Shown: positions 29,565 to 37,892 of the stretch, in pieces | Numbering within the stretch: the first letter of the stretch is position 1 | Layout of the letters: every line of letters begins with the position of its first letter | Origin: Streptomyces xanthophaeus | GTDB taxonomy: Bacteria > Actinomycetota > Actinomycetes > Streptomycetales > Streptomycetaceae | Assembly: GCF_030440515.1 (NCBI RefSeq) | Contig: NZ_CP076543.1 | Location: forward strand, 6,735,001-6,799,000 | DNA: 64,000 nucleotides | Direction: 5' to 3' | The notes under the pieces: model-generated | The model's database searches: none | The model's input: only the letters and a program-made list of their open reading frames with translations | What the model was told of the DNA's origin: nothing | Translations under genes and position numbers: made by a program

Positions 29565-30485
29565 ATGTTGAACCTGGAGCGCCTGCGCACCCTGGACGCC
29601 CTCGCCCGCCACGGCTCGGTCAGCGGCGCGGCCGACGGCCTCCACGTCACCACCTCCGCCGTGTCCCAGCAGCTGGCCAAGCTGGAGCGCGAGGTCGGAC
29701 AGCCGCTGCTGGCCAGGAACGGGCGCGGGGTCCGGCTCACCGACGCCGGGCGCCTGCTCGCCGATCACGCCGCCCGGATCATCTCCCAGGTGGAGCTCGC
29801 CCAGGCCGACGTCGAGGCCCAGCGGGGCTGCGCGGTGGGCGAGTTGCGGATCGGGGCCTTCCCGACCGCCATGCGCGGGCTGCTGCCCCAGGCCCTGGCC
29901 GCGCTGCGGGCCGGGCATCCGGAGCTGCGGGTCCGGGTGCGCGAGCAGGAGCCCGAGGAGAGCATGGCGGCCGTCGTGCGCGGGGACCTCGACCTGGCCC
30001 TGGCGATCGACTGGCACAACAAGCGGATGCCGGTGCCCGCCGAGCTCACCCGCACCCATCTGCTGGACGACACCGTCGACATCGCGGTCCCGGCCGGCCA
30101 CCGGCTGGCCGACCGGGCCGGGGGCTCCGCGGGGTCCGGGATCTCCCTCGCCGAATGCGGCGACGACGACTGGATCTCCTGGAACGAGGGGCAGTTCTGC
30201 CACGAGTGGCTGGTCTTCACCCTGCGCGGTACGGGCATCGAGCCGCGCATCGCCCACATCGCCGAGGAGCATCACACCCAGCTGGCCTTCGTGGAGGCCG
30301 GACTCGGCGTGTGCGTGGCGCCGAAGCTGGGCCGCGGCCCGGTGCCGCCGGGCGTGCGGCTGCTGCCGGTGTGCGACAGCGTACGGCGCCACGTGTACGC
30401 CGTCTGGCGTGCGGACGCCGACCGCAGGCCCTCCATCCGGGCCGCGGTCGACGCCCTGCGGCAGGCGGCCGCCGGACTGCGGTAG
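29565..30485 (+). CDS. LysR family transcriptional regulator
   Basis: 306-aa regulator with the N-terminal LysR winged helix (GSVSGAADGLHVTTSAVSQQ) and a two-lobed effector domain from about residue 88. It starts at ATG 29565, 75 bases from the divergent EamA transporter, the likely target. No Shine-Dalgarno; an AGCATT box upstream suggests a short leader. Effector unknown. Confidence 0.88.
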   Translation: MLNLERLRTLDALARHGSVSGAADGLHVTTSAVSQQLAKLEREVGQPLLARNGRGVRLTDAGRLLADHAARIISQVELAQADVEAQRGCAVGELRIGAFPTAMRGLLPQALAALRAGHPELRVRVREQEPEESMAAVVRGDLDLALAIDWHNKRMPVPAELTRTHLLDDTVDIAVPAGHRLADRAGGSAGSGISLAECGDDDWISWNEGQFCHEWLVFTLRGTGIEPRIAHIAEEHHTQLAFVEAGLGVCVAPKLGRGPVPPGVRLLPVCDSVRRHVYAVWRADADRRPSIRAAVDALRQAAAGLR

Positions 30486-30505
30486 GTCCGCGGTTCCGCG
30501 GCCGC

Positions 30506-30985
30506 CTACAGCTTGCGGAAGTCCCAGGAGACGATCGCGTCCGGGGTCAGCCGGATCCAGGCGTGCCGCCCGTCGTGCGGCATCTCCTCGATGCCGAAGT
30601 TCTTGACCGGGAAGATCCGCTCGGCCTCCGCGAGCTCGGGGCAGGGCTCGCCGGTGCGCGGGGCCTCGCCCACGAAGACGGCGCTGCCGGACAGCTCCAC
30701 CCCGCGCAGTTCGTCGTACGACTCGCCGCAATCCACGACCACAGAGATCCGCGGATCCTTCCTCAGGTCGGACCAGCGGCGGCTGCGCGTGATCGAGTAC
30801 AGCCACAGCGAGCTGCCGTCCCATGCGAACCACAGCGCGCCCACGTGCGGGCGCCCGTCGGGGGAGACCGTCGCGACCCGGCAGGTCTTCTGCTCGCGCA
30901 GGAACGAGTCCACCTCCGCGTCGCTCATCATGATGCGCCGGCCCCGCCGCTGCGAGGTTCCGGTTCCTGCCCCGTCCACGTCCAT
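30506..30985 (-). CDS. pyridoxamine 5'-phosphate oxidase-like / F420-dependent split-barrel protein
   Basis: 159-aa split-barrel protein. CRVATVSPDGRPHVGALWFAW and LWLYSITRSRRWSDLRKDPR are typical of the PNPOx-like family, which in actinobacteria includes F420-binding FDORs. The cofactor cannot be decided from sequence by eye. Start ATG 30985; MMSDAEVD, 18-19 residues in, is an alternative start. It converges with the LysR gene 20 bases away. Confidence 0.82.
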   Translation of the reverse strand: MDVDGAGTGTSQRRGRRIMMSDAEVDSFLREQKTCRVATVSPDGRPHVGALWFAWDGSSLWLYSITRSRRWSDLRKDPRISVVVDCGESYDELRGVELSGSAVFVGEAPRTGEPCPELAEAERIFPVKNFGIEEMPHDGRHAWIRLTPDAIVSWDFRKL

Positions 30986-31061
30986 CCGTCCTGCACCCCT
31001 TCACATCTGACTGTGTGTCAGGAATCATGAGGGCTCTTCCGTCGCCACGCCAGGGGGAGCC

Positions 31062-31676
31062 ATGCCGGATCTCGATCCCGCCACCACCGCGCTGCTCACC
31101 GTCGAGTGCCAGAACGGTGTCGTCGGCGAGGAGAGCGCACTGCCGGAGCTGGCCGAGCAGGCCCGGGACTCGGGGATGCTGGGACGGGTGGCCGCACTGG
31201 TCGACGCCGCGCGCGGGGCCGGTGTACAGGTCCTGCACGCGGTCGCCGAGCGGCGGCCCGACGGACTCGGCGCGAACACCAACGCCCGGCTGTTCCGGGC
31301 CGCGGAGAGACTGCCGGTGCGCCAGCTGACCGGGAGCCGGGCGGTGGAGGTCGCCGCGCCCATCGTCGTCGCCGGGCAGGACCTGGTGGTCCGCCGGCTG
31401 CACGGGCTCTCCCCGATGGCCGGTACCGATCTCGACCCCCTGCTGCGCAATCTCGGCATCCGCACCCTCGTCGTCACCGGGGTCTCCTCCAACATCGCCA
31501 TCCCGAACACCGTCTTCGACGCCGTGAACCTCGGCTACCGGGTGGTGGTCCCGGCCGACGCCATCGCCGGGGTGCCCGCCTCCTGCACCGCCGAGGTGAT
31601 CCGCAACTCCCTCGCACTGGTTGCGGCCGTCACCACCACCGAAGAGCTGCTCAAGCAGTGGGCTCCCGCGACCTGA
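31062..31676 (+). CDS. isochorismatase-fold protein with degenerate active site
   Basis: 204-aa cysteine-hydrolase fold (LLTVECQNGVV start, TLVVTGVSSNIAIPNTVFDAVNLGY core). The family triad is Asp-Lys-Cys, but here the Asp position is Glu 15, the Lys position is Arg 112 and the Cys position is Ala 146. True isochorismatases lack the cysteine yet keep the Asp, so this pattern is unusual. It may be non-catalytic or use different chemistry. ATG 31062 follows GGGGGAG. The next gene starts 18 bases on under its own -10 box. Confidence 0.8.
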   Translation: MPDLDPATTALLTVECQNGVVGEESALPELAEQARDSGMLGRVAALVDAARGAGVQVLHAVAERRPDGLGANTNARLFRAAERLPVRQLTGSRAVEVAAPIVVAGQDLVVRRLHGLSPMAGTDLDPLLRNLGIRTLVVTGVSSNIAIPNTVFDAVNLGYRVVVPADAIAGVPASCTAEVIRNSLALVAAVTTTEELLKQWAPAT

Positions 31677-31694
31677 CCCCCGTAACCTGGACGG

Positions 31695-32543
31695 ATGCTG
31701 TCCGAAGTGATCGCGACCCGTTACGTCACGCCCCTGCGTGAGGGCGGCTCGCTCCCGGGGATCGTCGAGGCCGACGACCTCGGTACCTACGTCATGAAAT
31801 TCACCGGAGCCGGCCAGGGTCGCAAGACCCTGGTCGCCGAGGTCATCTGCGGCCGCCTGGCCCAGCGGCTGGGGCTGAGGGTCCCACGGCTGGTGCAGAT
31901 GCAGCTCGACCCCGTGATCGGGCTCGGCGAGCCCGACCAGGAGGTCCAGGAGCTGCTCAAGGCCAGCGGCGGGCTCAACCTCGGCATGGACTACCTGCCC
32001 GGCTCGATCGGCTTCGACCCGCTGGCGTACCAGGTGGACCCGGTCGAGGCGGGGCGCGTCGTCTGGTTCGACGCCCTCATCAACAACGTCGACCGCTCCT
32101 GGCGCAACCCGAACATGCTGGTCTGGCACGGGGACCTCTGGCTCATCGACCACGGCGCCACCATGATCTGGCACCACAACTGGCCCACCGCCGTGGCCGC
32201 GGCCGCCAAGCCCTACAACGCCTCCGACCACGTACTGGCTCCCGTGGGCCCGGACATCGCCGCCGCTGCCGCAGCACTCGCGCCGCTGGTCACCGAGGAC
32301 CTGCTCACGGAGGTCGCGGCCGACGTCCCCGACGAGTGGCTGGTCGACGAGCCGGGCTTCGACTCCACCGACGCGCTGCGCCGCGCCTATGTGGAGGCGT
32401 TGCTGCCGCGCGCGGCCACGATCCACGAGAGGATCTCGCTGGAGGCCGAGGTGAAGACGCCTGCCGGACCTCCCGGCTGGCTCACCGACCACCTGCCGGA
32501 ATGGCCCCACAAGACCCACAAGAAGAAGAGCGACATCGAGTGA
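31695..32543 (+). CDS. HipA-like kinase family protein
   Basis: 282-aa single-domain protein related to the kinase core of HipA. Visible are a nucleotide lysine in YVMKFTGAGQGRK (Lys 35), the catalytic loop LINNVDRSWRNPNM (Asp 133, Asn 138/140) and the DFG-like IDHG (152-154). It lacks the HipA N-terminal domain and no HipB-type antitoxin is beside it. TAACCT at 31683-31688 is a -10 box 6 bases before the ATG, so the transcript is probably leaderless. The stop overlaps the DUF3037 start, so the two are translationally coupled. Confidence 0.82.
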   Translation: MLSEVIATRYVTPLREGGSLPGIVEADDLGTYVMKFTGAGQGRKTLVAEVICGRLAQRLGLRVPRLVQMQLDPVIGLGEPDQEVQELLKASGGLNLGMDYLPGSIGFDPLAYQVDPVEAGRVVWFDALINNVDRSWRNPNMLVWHGDLWLIDHGATMIWHHNWPTAVAAAAKPYNASDHVLAPVGPDIAAAAAALAPLVTEDLLTEVAADVPDEWLVDEPGFDSTDALRRAYVEALLPRAATIHERISLEAEVKTPAGPPGWLTDHLPEWPHKTHKKKSDIE

Positions 32544-32923
32544 CCAAGCGGGACGTGTTCGAGTACGCGCTGGTGCGCGTGGTGCCCCGGATGGAACGGG
32601 GCGAGTGCTTCAACGCCGGCGTGATCGTCTACTGCCGGGCGCACACGTACGTCGCCGCGCGCACCCACCTCGACGAGGCGAAGCTCCTCGCGCTGGACCC
32701 CGGGGCCGACGTGGCCGGGGTACGGGCCGCCCTGCGCGGGGTCGAGGGCGTGTGCAGCGGCGGGGCCGAGGCGGGGCAGGCGGCGGGTGACGACGCGGGA
32801 CGGCGGTTCCGCTGGCTCATCGCCCCCCGGAGCACCGTGGTGCAGCCGGGTCCGGTGCACACCGGCCTGACGGCCGATCCGGCGGCGGAGGTGGAGCGGC
32901 TGCTGGACCTGCTGGTCCGCTGA
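32540..32923 (+). CDS. DUF3037 family protein
   Basis: 127-aa protein matching DUF3037: begins with the typical FEYALVRVVPRMERGECFNAGV and contains FRWLIAPRSTVVQPGPVH. GTG 32540 overlaps the upstream stop as GTGA. DUF3037 genes commonly sit directly after small HipA-like kinases, which suggests a two-protein module, possibly kinase and substrate or antidote. The biochemical role is not known. Confidence 0.83.
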   Translation: MTKRDVFEYALVRVVPRMERGECFNAGVIVYCRAHTYVAARTHLDEAKLLALDPGADVAGVRAALRGVEGVCSGGAEAGQAAGDDAGRRFRWLIAPRSTVVQPGPVHTGLTADPAAEVERLLDLLVR

Positions 32924-32990
32924 GGCGGTTCGGGGGCTCCACCCCCGGACCCCCGCGCCCGAAACGCAGGCGGGGCCGGATCGACTGGCG

Positions 32991-33019
32991 TTGACACCGG
33001 GTGCCAGGGCTCCTAGCGT
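32991..33019 (+). promoter_or_regulatory. promoter of the SDR pair
   Basis: TTGACA (32991-32996), 17 bases, TAGCGT (33014-33019). It is close to the housekeeping consensus, and transcription would begin about 65 bases before the first SDR. CTACTAAGCGGTTGCT just downstream resembles TetR-type half-site spacing, a weak hint of repression. Confidence 0.65.
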
Positions 33020-33090
33020 CTCCTCAGCTGAAGCTACTAAGCGGTTGCTCACCTCTGGGCGGCCGCCTCTCAAGGGCGAGGAGATCCAGC

Positions 33091-33852
33091 ATGTCCACCA
33101 CCGAGCAGCGCGTCGCGATCGTGACCGGGGCGGCCCGGGGCATCGGCGCCGCCACCGCCGTACGCCTGGCCGCCGAGGGTCGGGCCGTCGCCGTACTCGA
33201 CCTCGACGAGGCAGCCTGCAAGGACACCGTGGAGGCCATCACGGCGGCCGGCGGCAAGGCGCTCGCGGTCGGCTGCGACGTCTCCGACGGGGCGCAGGTG
33301 GAGGCGGCCGTCGCGCGCGTCGCGAGCGAGCTCGGCGCCCCGACCATCCTGGTCAACAACGCGGGTGTGCTGCGCGACAACCTGCTGTTCAAGATGACCG
33401 AGACCGACTGGGACACGGTCATGAACGTGCACCTGCGTGGTGCGTTCCTGATGTCGAAGGCCTGTCAGAAGTACATGGTGGAGGCCAAGTTCGGCCGCAT
33501 CGTGAACCTCTCCAGCAGCTCGGCGCTCGGCAACCGCGGCCAGGTCAACTACTCCGCCGCCAAGGCCGGTCTGCAGGGCTTCACCAAGACCCTGGCCATC
33601 GAGCTCGGCAAGTTCGGCGTCACCGCCAACGCCGTCGCCCCCGGCTTCATCGCCACCGAGATGACCGCCCAGACGGCCGCCCGCGTCGGCATGGGCTTCG
33701 AGGACTTCCAGGTTGCCGCCGCCACCCAGATCCCGGTCCAGCGCGTCGGCCGCCCGGACGACGTCGCGAACGCCATCGCCTTCTTCACGGGCGAGGCCGC
33801 GGGCTTCGTCTCCGGCCAGGTCATGTACGTGGCCGGCGGCCCGCTCAACTGA
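33091..33852 (+). CDS. SDR family oxidoreductase (3-oxoacyl-ACP reductase FabG-like)
   Basis: 253-aa short-chain dehydrogenase. The NAD(P) loop is TGAARGIG, then NNAG, and the catalytic set Asn-Ser-Tyr-Lys is visible (LSSSSALG, YSAAK). Sequence is of the FabG type, reducing 3-oxoacyl thioesters, but the second copy nearby and absence of fatty-acid-synthase genes argue for an accessory role. ATG 33091 has GAGGAG 7 bases upstream. Next gene follows after 28 bases and is likely co-transcribed. Confidence 0.88.
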   Translation: MSTTEQRVAIVTGAARGIGAATAVRLAAEGRAVAVLDLDEAACKDTVEAITAAGGKALAVGCDVSDGAQVEAAVARVASELGAPTILVNNAGVLRDNLLFKMTETDWDTVMNVHLRGAFLMSKACQKYMVEAKFGRIVNLSSSSALGNRGQVNYSAAKAGLQGFTKTLAIELGKFGVTANAVAPGFIATEMTAQTAARVGMGFEDFQVAAATQIPVQRVGRPDDVANAIAFFTGEAAGFVSGQVMYVAGGPLN

Positions 33853-33880
33853 CGAGTCCACGAGAGACAGGGCGTACGAC

Positions 33881-34642
33881 ATGACGTACAGCGGTATCGA
33901 CAGCGGCAAGGTCGCTCTGATCACCGGGGCGAGCCGGGGCATCGGCTACGGCGTCGCCGAGGCGCTGGTCGCCCGCGGCGACCGGCTCTGCATCACCGGG
34001 CGCAACGAGGAAGCCCTCAAGGAGGCCGTCGAGCGGCTCGGCGCGGACCGGGTGATCGGTGTCGCCGGCAAGGCGCACGACGAGGCCCACCAGGCCGTCG
34101 CCGTCGAGCGCACGATGGAGGCCTTCGGCCGCGTCGACTTCCTGGTGAACAACGCGGGCACCAATCCCGTCTTCGGGCCGATCGCGGACCTGGACCTCGG
34201 GGTCGCGCGGAAGGTCTTCGAGACCAATGTGATCTCGGCGCTCGGCTTCGCCCAGCGGACCTGGCACGCCTGGCAGAAGGACAACGGCGGCGCGATCGTG
34301 AACATCGCGTCCATCGCCGGCGTCTCCGCCTCGCCCTTCATCGGCGCGTACGGGATGAGCAAGGCCGCCATGGTCAACCTCACCCTGCAGCTCGCGCACG
34401 AGATGGCGCCCGGGGTCCGGGTGAACGCGATCGCCCCCGCGGTGGTCAAGACGAAGTTCGCGCAGGCGCTCTACGAGGGCCGGGAGCAGGAGGCCGCGGC
34501 GGCCTATCCGCTCGGCCGGCTGGGGCTCCCGGAGGACATCGGCGGCGCGGCGGCGTTCCTCACATCTGCACAAGCGGAATGGATCACCGGGCAAACTCTT
34601 GTCGTCGATGGTGGGATGTTCCTCAATGCCGGGGTCCACTGA
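33881..34642 (+). CDS. SDR family oxidoreductase
   Basis: 253-aa short-chain dehydrogenase with TGASRGIG, NNAG, IASIAG and YGMSK giving cofactor and catalytic residues. Only moderately similar to the preceding SDR, so not a recent duplicate. Substrate unknown. ATG 33881 is preceded by GAGAGACAGGG. A hairpin just after the stop probably ends the unit. Confidence 0.87.
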   Translation: MTYSGIDSGKVALITGASRGIGYGVAEALVARGDRLCITGRNEEALKEAVERLGADRVIGVAGKAHDEAHQAVAVERTMEAFGRVDFLVNNAGTNPVFGPIADLDLGVARKVFETNVISALGFAQRTWHAWQKDNGGAIVNIASIAGVSASPFIGAYGMSKAAMVNLTLQLAHEMAPGVRVNAIAPAVVKTKFAQALYEGREQEAAAAYPLGRLGLPEDIGGAAAFLTSAQAEWITGQTLVVDGGMFLNAGVH

Positions 34643-34654
34643 CCGATAATCGGA

Positions 34655-34685
34655 CGTATTTGCCTCCGAAAGGGAGGTAAATACG
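34655..34685. terminator. hairpin after the SDR pair
   Basis: CGTATTTGCCTCC and GGAGGTAAATACG pair over 13 bp with one G-T wobble around a 5-base loop. It is AT-rich for this genome at its base and lacks a U-run, so it may be a terminator or a regulatory site before the next gene. Confidence 0.55.
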
Positions 34686-34732
34686 TAACGAATATGCACG
34701 GAACCGGTCAAGTGCCTCACGAAACCAACCCA

Positions 34733-34760
34733 TTGGATTCGTGGGGCACTGCGGTAGGGT
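34733..34760 (+). promoter_or_regulatory. promoter of the binding-lipoprotein gene
   Basis: TTGGAT (34733-34738) and TAGGGT (34755-34760) with a 16-base spacer, about 35 bases before the GTG start. Confidence 0.55.
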
Positions 34761-34794
34761 CTGCCGCACCCCTGGCTGATCGAGGAGCGTGCAC

Positions 34795-36378
34795 GTGTTC
34801 AACCGGACCAGATGCCTGCAGATCACTGCGGCCCTTGCGTCCATATCCCTGCTCGCCGGATGCGGCCTGCTGTCGGAGGACGACGGCGACGAGATGAAGA
34901 GGATCGTCGTCGGTACCACGAGCGCACCGAGCACCCTCGATCCCGCGGCCGCGTGGGACGGCTCCTGGGAGCTGTACCGGAACGTCTACCAGACCCTGCT
35001 GGCCTTCCCGACGGGCTCCAGCAAGCCCCAGCCCGACGCGGCCCAGAGCTGCGAGTTCACGGACGCGGCGAGCCAGGCCTACCGGTGCACCCTGCGCAAG
35101 GGCCTGAAGTTCTCCAACGGCGAACCGCTCGACGCCAAGGCGGTCAAGTACTCCCTCGACCGGATCAAGACCATCGGCTCCAACGTCGGGCCGAAGGGGC
35201 TCTTCGGCACCCTCGACAAGATCGAGACGCCGGACGCGCTGACGGTCGTCTTCCACCTGAACACCTCGGACGCCACCTTCCCGTACGTCCTCGGCTCGCC
35301 CGCCGCCTCGCTCGTCGCGCCCAAGGACTACCCGGCCGACAAGGTCCGCGAGGGCGACAAGGTCACCGGCTCCGGCCCGTACGTGCTCGACTCGTACAAG
35401 GAGGGCGCCGAGGCGGTGCTCACCGGCAACACGAGCTACACCGGCTTCGCCAACCGCAAGAACAAGGCGGTGACCATCCGCTACTTCGCGGACTCGCCGA
35501 AGATGATCGCGGCGATGAAGGCGAAGGAGATCGACGCCACCTACCGAGGCCTGTCGGCCCCGGAGATCACCGACCTCCAGACCCCCGCGGCGCACGCACT
35601 GGGCGTCCAGGTCGTCGAGAACGTCGGCGCCGAGATCCGCTACCTGGTCTTCAACCCGAAGGACCCCCAGGTCGCCAAGCTCCCGGTCCGCCAGGCCATC
35701 GCCCAGATCGTCGACCGCGGTGCGCTCGTCTCCAAGGTCTACCAGGGCACCGCCGAGCCGCTGTACTCGATGGTCCCCAAGGGGGTCGTCGGCCACAAGA
35801 CGCCCTTCTACGACAAGTACGGCGCGGCGGACGTCGCCAAGGCCAAGAAGATCCTCAGGGACGCCGGGATCACCCAGCCCGTCGACCTGACCTTCTGGTA
35901 CACCACCGACCGCTACGGTTCCTCGACCGCCGACGAGTTCACCGAGCTCAAGCGGCAGCTGGACGAGAGCCAGCTGTTCCGGATCACCCTGCGCAGCCAG
36001 CCCTGGAAGACCTTCCAGACCGGCTACAAGACCGGTGAGTACCCGGTCTTCGGCCGCGGCTGGTTCCCCGACTTCCCGGACCCGGACAACTTCATCGCGC
36101 CGTTCGTCGGCAAGGAGAACGCGGTCGGCACCCCGTACGAGCCCGCCGAGATCGTGAACGATCTGCTCCCCAAGACCCGCCGCGAGGGTGACCGCTCGGC
36201 CGGCGTCCAGGAGTTCGAGCAGGCCCAGAAGATCTTCGCCGACGACGTCCGGCTGCTGCCCCTGTGGCAGGGCAAGCTGTACGTCGCGGCACGCGAGGAC
36301 ATCGCGGGCGCCGAGCGGGCGCTGGACCCGCAGACCGTCATGCAGATGTGGGAGTTCTACCGCAAGACCAGCTGGTAG
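34795..36378 (+). CDS. ABC transporter substrate-binding lipoprotein, family 5 (peptide/nickel type)
   Basis: 527-aa exported lipoprotein. The signal peptide ends in the lipobox LLAGC (cysteine about residue 23), followed by an SBP_bac_5 domain (VVGTTSAPSTLDPAAAWDG to the C-terminus) of normal length. Such proteins bind oligopeptides, opines or nickel chelates and deliver them to a Dpp/Opp-like permease. No permease or ATPase genes are adjacent, so it is an orphan. GTG 34795 has GAGGAG 7 bases upstream; GTG 34789 is too close to it. Confidence 0.87.
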   Translation: MFNRTRCLQITAALASISLLAGCGLLSEDDGDEMKRIVVGTTSAPSTLDPAAAWDGSWELYRNVYQTLLAFPTGSSKPQPDAAQSCEFTDAASQAYRCTLRKGLKFSNGEPLDAKAVKYSLDRIKTIGSNVGPKGLFGTLDKIETPDALTVVFHLNTSDATFPYVLGSPAASLVAPKDYPADKVREGDKVTGSGPYVLDSYKEGAEAVLTGNTSYTGFANRKNKAVTIRYFADSPKMIAAMKAKEIDATYRGLSAPEITDLQTPAAHALGVQVVENVGAEIRYLVFNPKDPQVAKLPVRQAIAQIVDRGALVSKVYQGTAEPLYSMVPKGVVGHKTPFYDKYGAADVAKAKKILRDAGITQPVDLTFWYTTDRYGSSTADEFTELKRQLDESQLFRITLRSQPWKTFQTGYKTGEYPVFGRGWFPDFPDPDNFIAPFVGKENAVGTPYEPAEIVNDLLPKTRREGDRSAGVQEFEQAQKIFADDVRLLPLWQGKLYVAAREDIAGAERALDPQTVMQMWEFYRKTSW

Positions 36379-36390
36379 TACCTGCACCGG

Positions 36391-36423
36391 TGCGTCGGCC
36401 GCCATGGGCGGCCGACGCATTGT
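36391..36423 (+). terminator. terminator after the binding lipoprotein
   Basis: TGCGTCGGCCGCC and GGCGGCCGACGCA form a perfect 13-bp stem with a 3-base loop, followed by TTGT. Its last bases run into the damage-type promoter of ung. Confidence 0.82.
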
Positions 36424-36442
36424 CAGTGGGCCCCGGTAGGTT
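36420..36442 (+). promoter_or_regulatory. RecA-NDp / PafBC-type DNA-damage promoter of ung
   Basis: TTGTCAGTG (36420-36428), 8 bases, TAGGTT (36437-36442): an exact match to TTGTCRGTG-N8-TAnnnT, the RecA-independent DNA-damage promoter controlled by PafBC in mycobacteria. It lies 53 bases before the ung start. Confidence 0.75.
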
Positions 36443-36494
36443 CTGGAGCAGTTGCACGAGCAGTTGCACGAAACTTGTACCGGAGGTTGTCGCC

Positions 36495-37172
36495 GTGACC
36501 CAGATGCTGCCCGAGTCCTGGCTCCCCGTCCTCGGCGGGGAGCTGGACCAGCCCTACTTCAAAGAGCTCACCGAGTTCGTCGAGAAGGAACGGGCTAACG
36601 GGCCGGTCTACCCGCCCCGCGAGCAGGTGTTCGCGGCCCTGGAGGCCACTCCCTTCGACCGGGTGAAGGTCCTCGTCCTCGGCCAGGACCCGTACCACGG
36701 CGCCGGCCAGGGCCACGGCCTGTGCTTCTCCGTGCGGCCCGGGGTCAAGACCCCGCCCTCGCTGCGCAACATCTACAAGGAGATGAAGGAGGAGCTCGAC
36801 CTGCCGATCCCGGACAACGGGTACCTGATGCCGTGGGCCGAGCAGGGCGTCCTGCTGCTCAACGCGGTGCTCACGGTCCGGGAGGCCGAGCCCAATTCGC
36901 ACAAGGGCAAGGGCTGGGAGAAGTTCACCGACGCCGTGATCCGCGCGGTGTCCGAGCGGCCCGACCCGGCCGTCTTCGTCCTGTGGGGCGCCTACGCCCA
37001 GAAGAAGCTCCCGCTGATCGACGAGGAGCGGCACGTGGTCGTCAAGGGCGCCCACCCCTCCCCGCTGTCCGCCAAGAAGTTCTTCGGATCCCGGCCCTTC
37101 ACGCAGATCAACGAGGCCATCACCGCCCAGGGGCATGAGCCGATCGACTGGCGGATCCCGAACCTCGGCTGA
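36495..37172 (+). CDS. ung: uracil-DNA glycosylase, family 1
   Basis: 225-aa base-excision repair enzyme that removes uracil from DNA. The water-activating motif GQDPYHGAGQAHG-type loop is present as GQDPYHGAGQGHG, and the Leu-intercalation motif as HPSPLSA; length is normal. GTG 36495 follows CGGAGG by 8 bases. Its promoter carries an exact damage-response motif shared with dinB. Confidence 0.96.
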   Translation: MTQMLPESWLPVLGGELDQPYFKELTEFVEKERANGPVYPPREQVFAALEATPFDRVKVLVLGQDPYHGAGQGHGLCFSVRPGVKTPPSLRNIYKEMKEELDLPIPDNGYLMPWAEQGVLLLNAVLTVREAEPNSHKGKGWEKFTDAVIRAVSERPDPAVFVLWGAYAQKKLPLIDEERHVVVKGAHPSPLSAKKFFGSRPFTQINEAITAQGHEPIDWRIPNLG

Positions 37173-37267
37173 CCTCCCCCCGCGCCTCGGCGCCATCGCC
37201 GGTACCTCCGGCTAGCTTCTAGATGATCAGACCGGAGCAGGTCTGGCAGAGCAAGCCGGAGGCCGCC

Positions 37268-37864
37268 GTGACGGAGCAGCAGGAGGCGTCGGAGGACGCC
37301 GTCATGACCAGGATCGGCCAGGCGGTCATCCTGCTGCACGCCGGGGACCGCGAGGAGGCCCGCAACCGGCTGGGGGAGATCTGGTCCGAGATCGGCGAGG
37401 AGGGGGACTCCCTCCACCGCTGCACCCTGGCCCACTACATGGCCGACGCCCAGGACGATCCGGCCGACGAGCTGGCCTGGGACCTGCGGGCGCTGACCGC
37501 CGCCGCCGACGTGCCGGGTGACCTGCCGGGTGATCCGCCGGGCGACATGCCCGGGACGAGGCCGCCCCGGGACGGGCGGCCCGCGCGCCGGGAGCCGCAT
37601 CCGGCGATGCGCGTGTTCTACCCGTCCCTGCACCTGAACCTGGCCGCCGACTACGTGAAGCTGCAGCGGCCGGAGGCGGCCCGGGTCCACCTGGCCCGGG
37701 CCCGCGCGGCCACCGGAGCGCTGTCCGACGACGGGTACGGGAACGGCGTACGGGCCGCCATCGCCCGGCTGGAGCGGCGCCTGGCCGCGGAACCCGGTGC
37801 CGGACCGGGACCTGGCCCTGGCACCGGTCCCGGACCCCGGCCGTTCCCCGAGCAGTCCCCGTAG
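37268..37864 (+). CDS. hypothetical protein, TPR-like
   Basis: 198-aa protein with helical repeats (IGQAVILLHAGDREEARNRLGEIW, shown here only as its ends IGQAVILLH and RNRLGEIW; later LHLNLAADYVKLQRPEAARV) resembling tetratricopeptide pairs, interrupted by a Pro/Gly/Asp-rich linker, and a Gly/Pro tail. Function unknown. GTG 37268 has GGAGG 5 bases upstream and fits a TAGCTT -10 box at 37213; the frame is open to ATG 37223, which would add 15 residues. Confidence 0.7.
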   Translation: MTEQQEASEDAVMTRIGQAVILLHAGDREEARNRLGEIWSEIGEEGDSLHRCTLAHYMADAQDDPADELAWDLRALTAAADVPGDLPGDPPGDMPGTRPPRDGRPARREPHPAMRVFYPSLHLNLAADYVKLQRPEAARVHLARARAATGALSDDGYGNGVRAAIARLERRLAAEPGAGPGPGPGTGPGPRPFPEQSP

Positions 37865-37892
37865 GCCCGTAGGCGCCGGGGCCCGTCGATGG

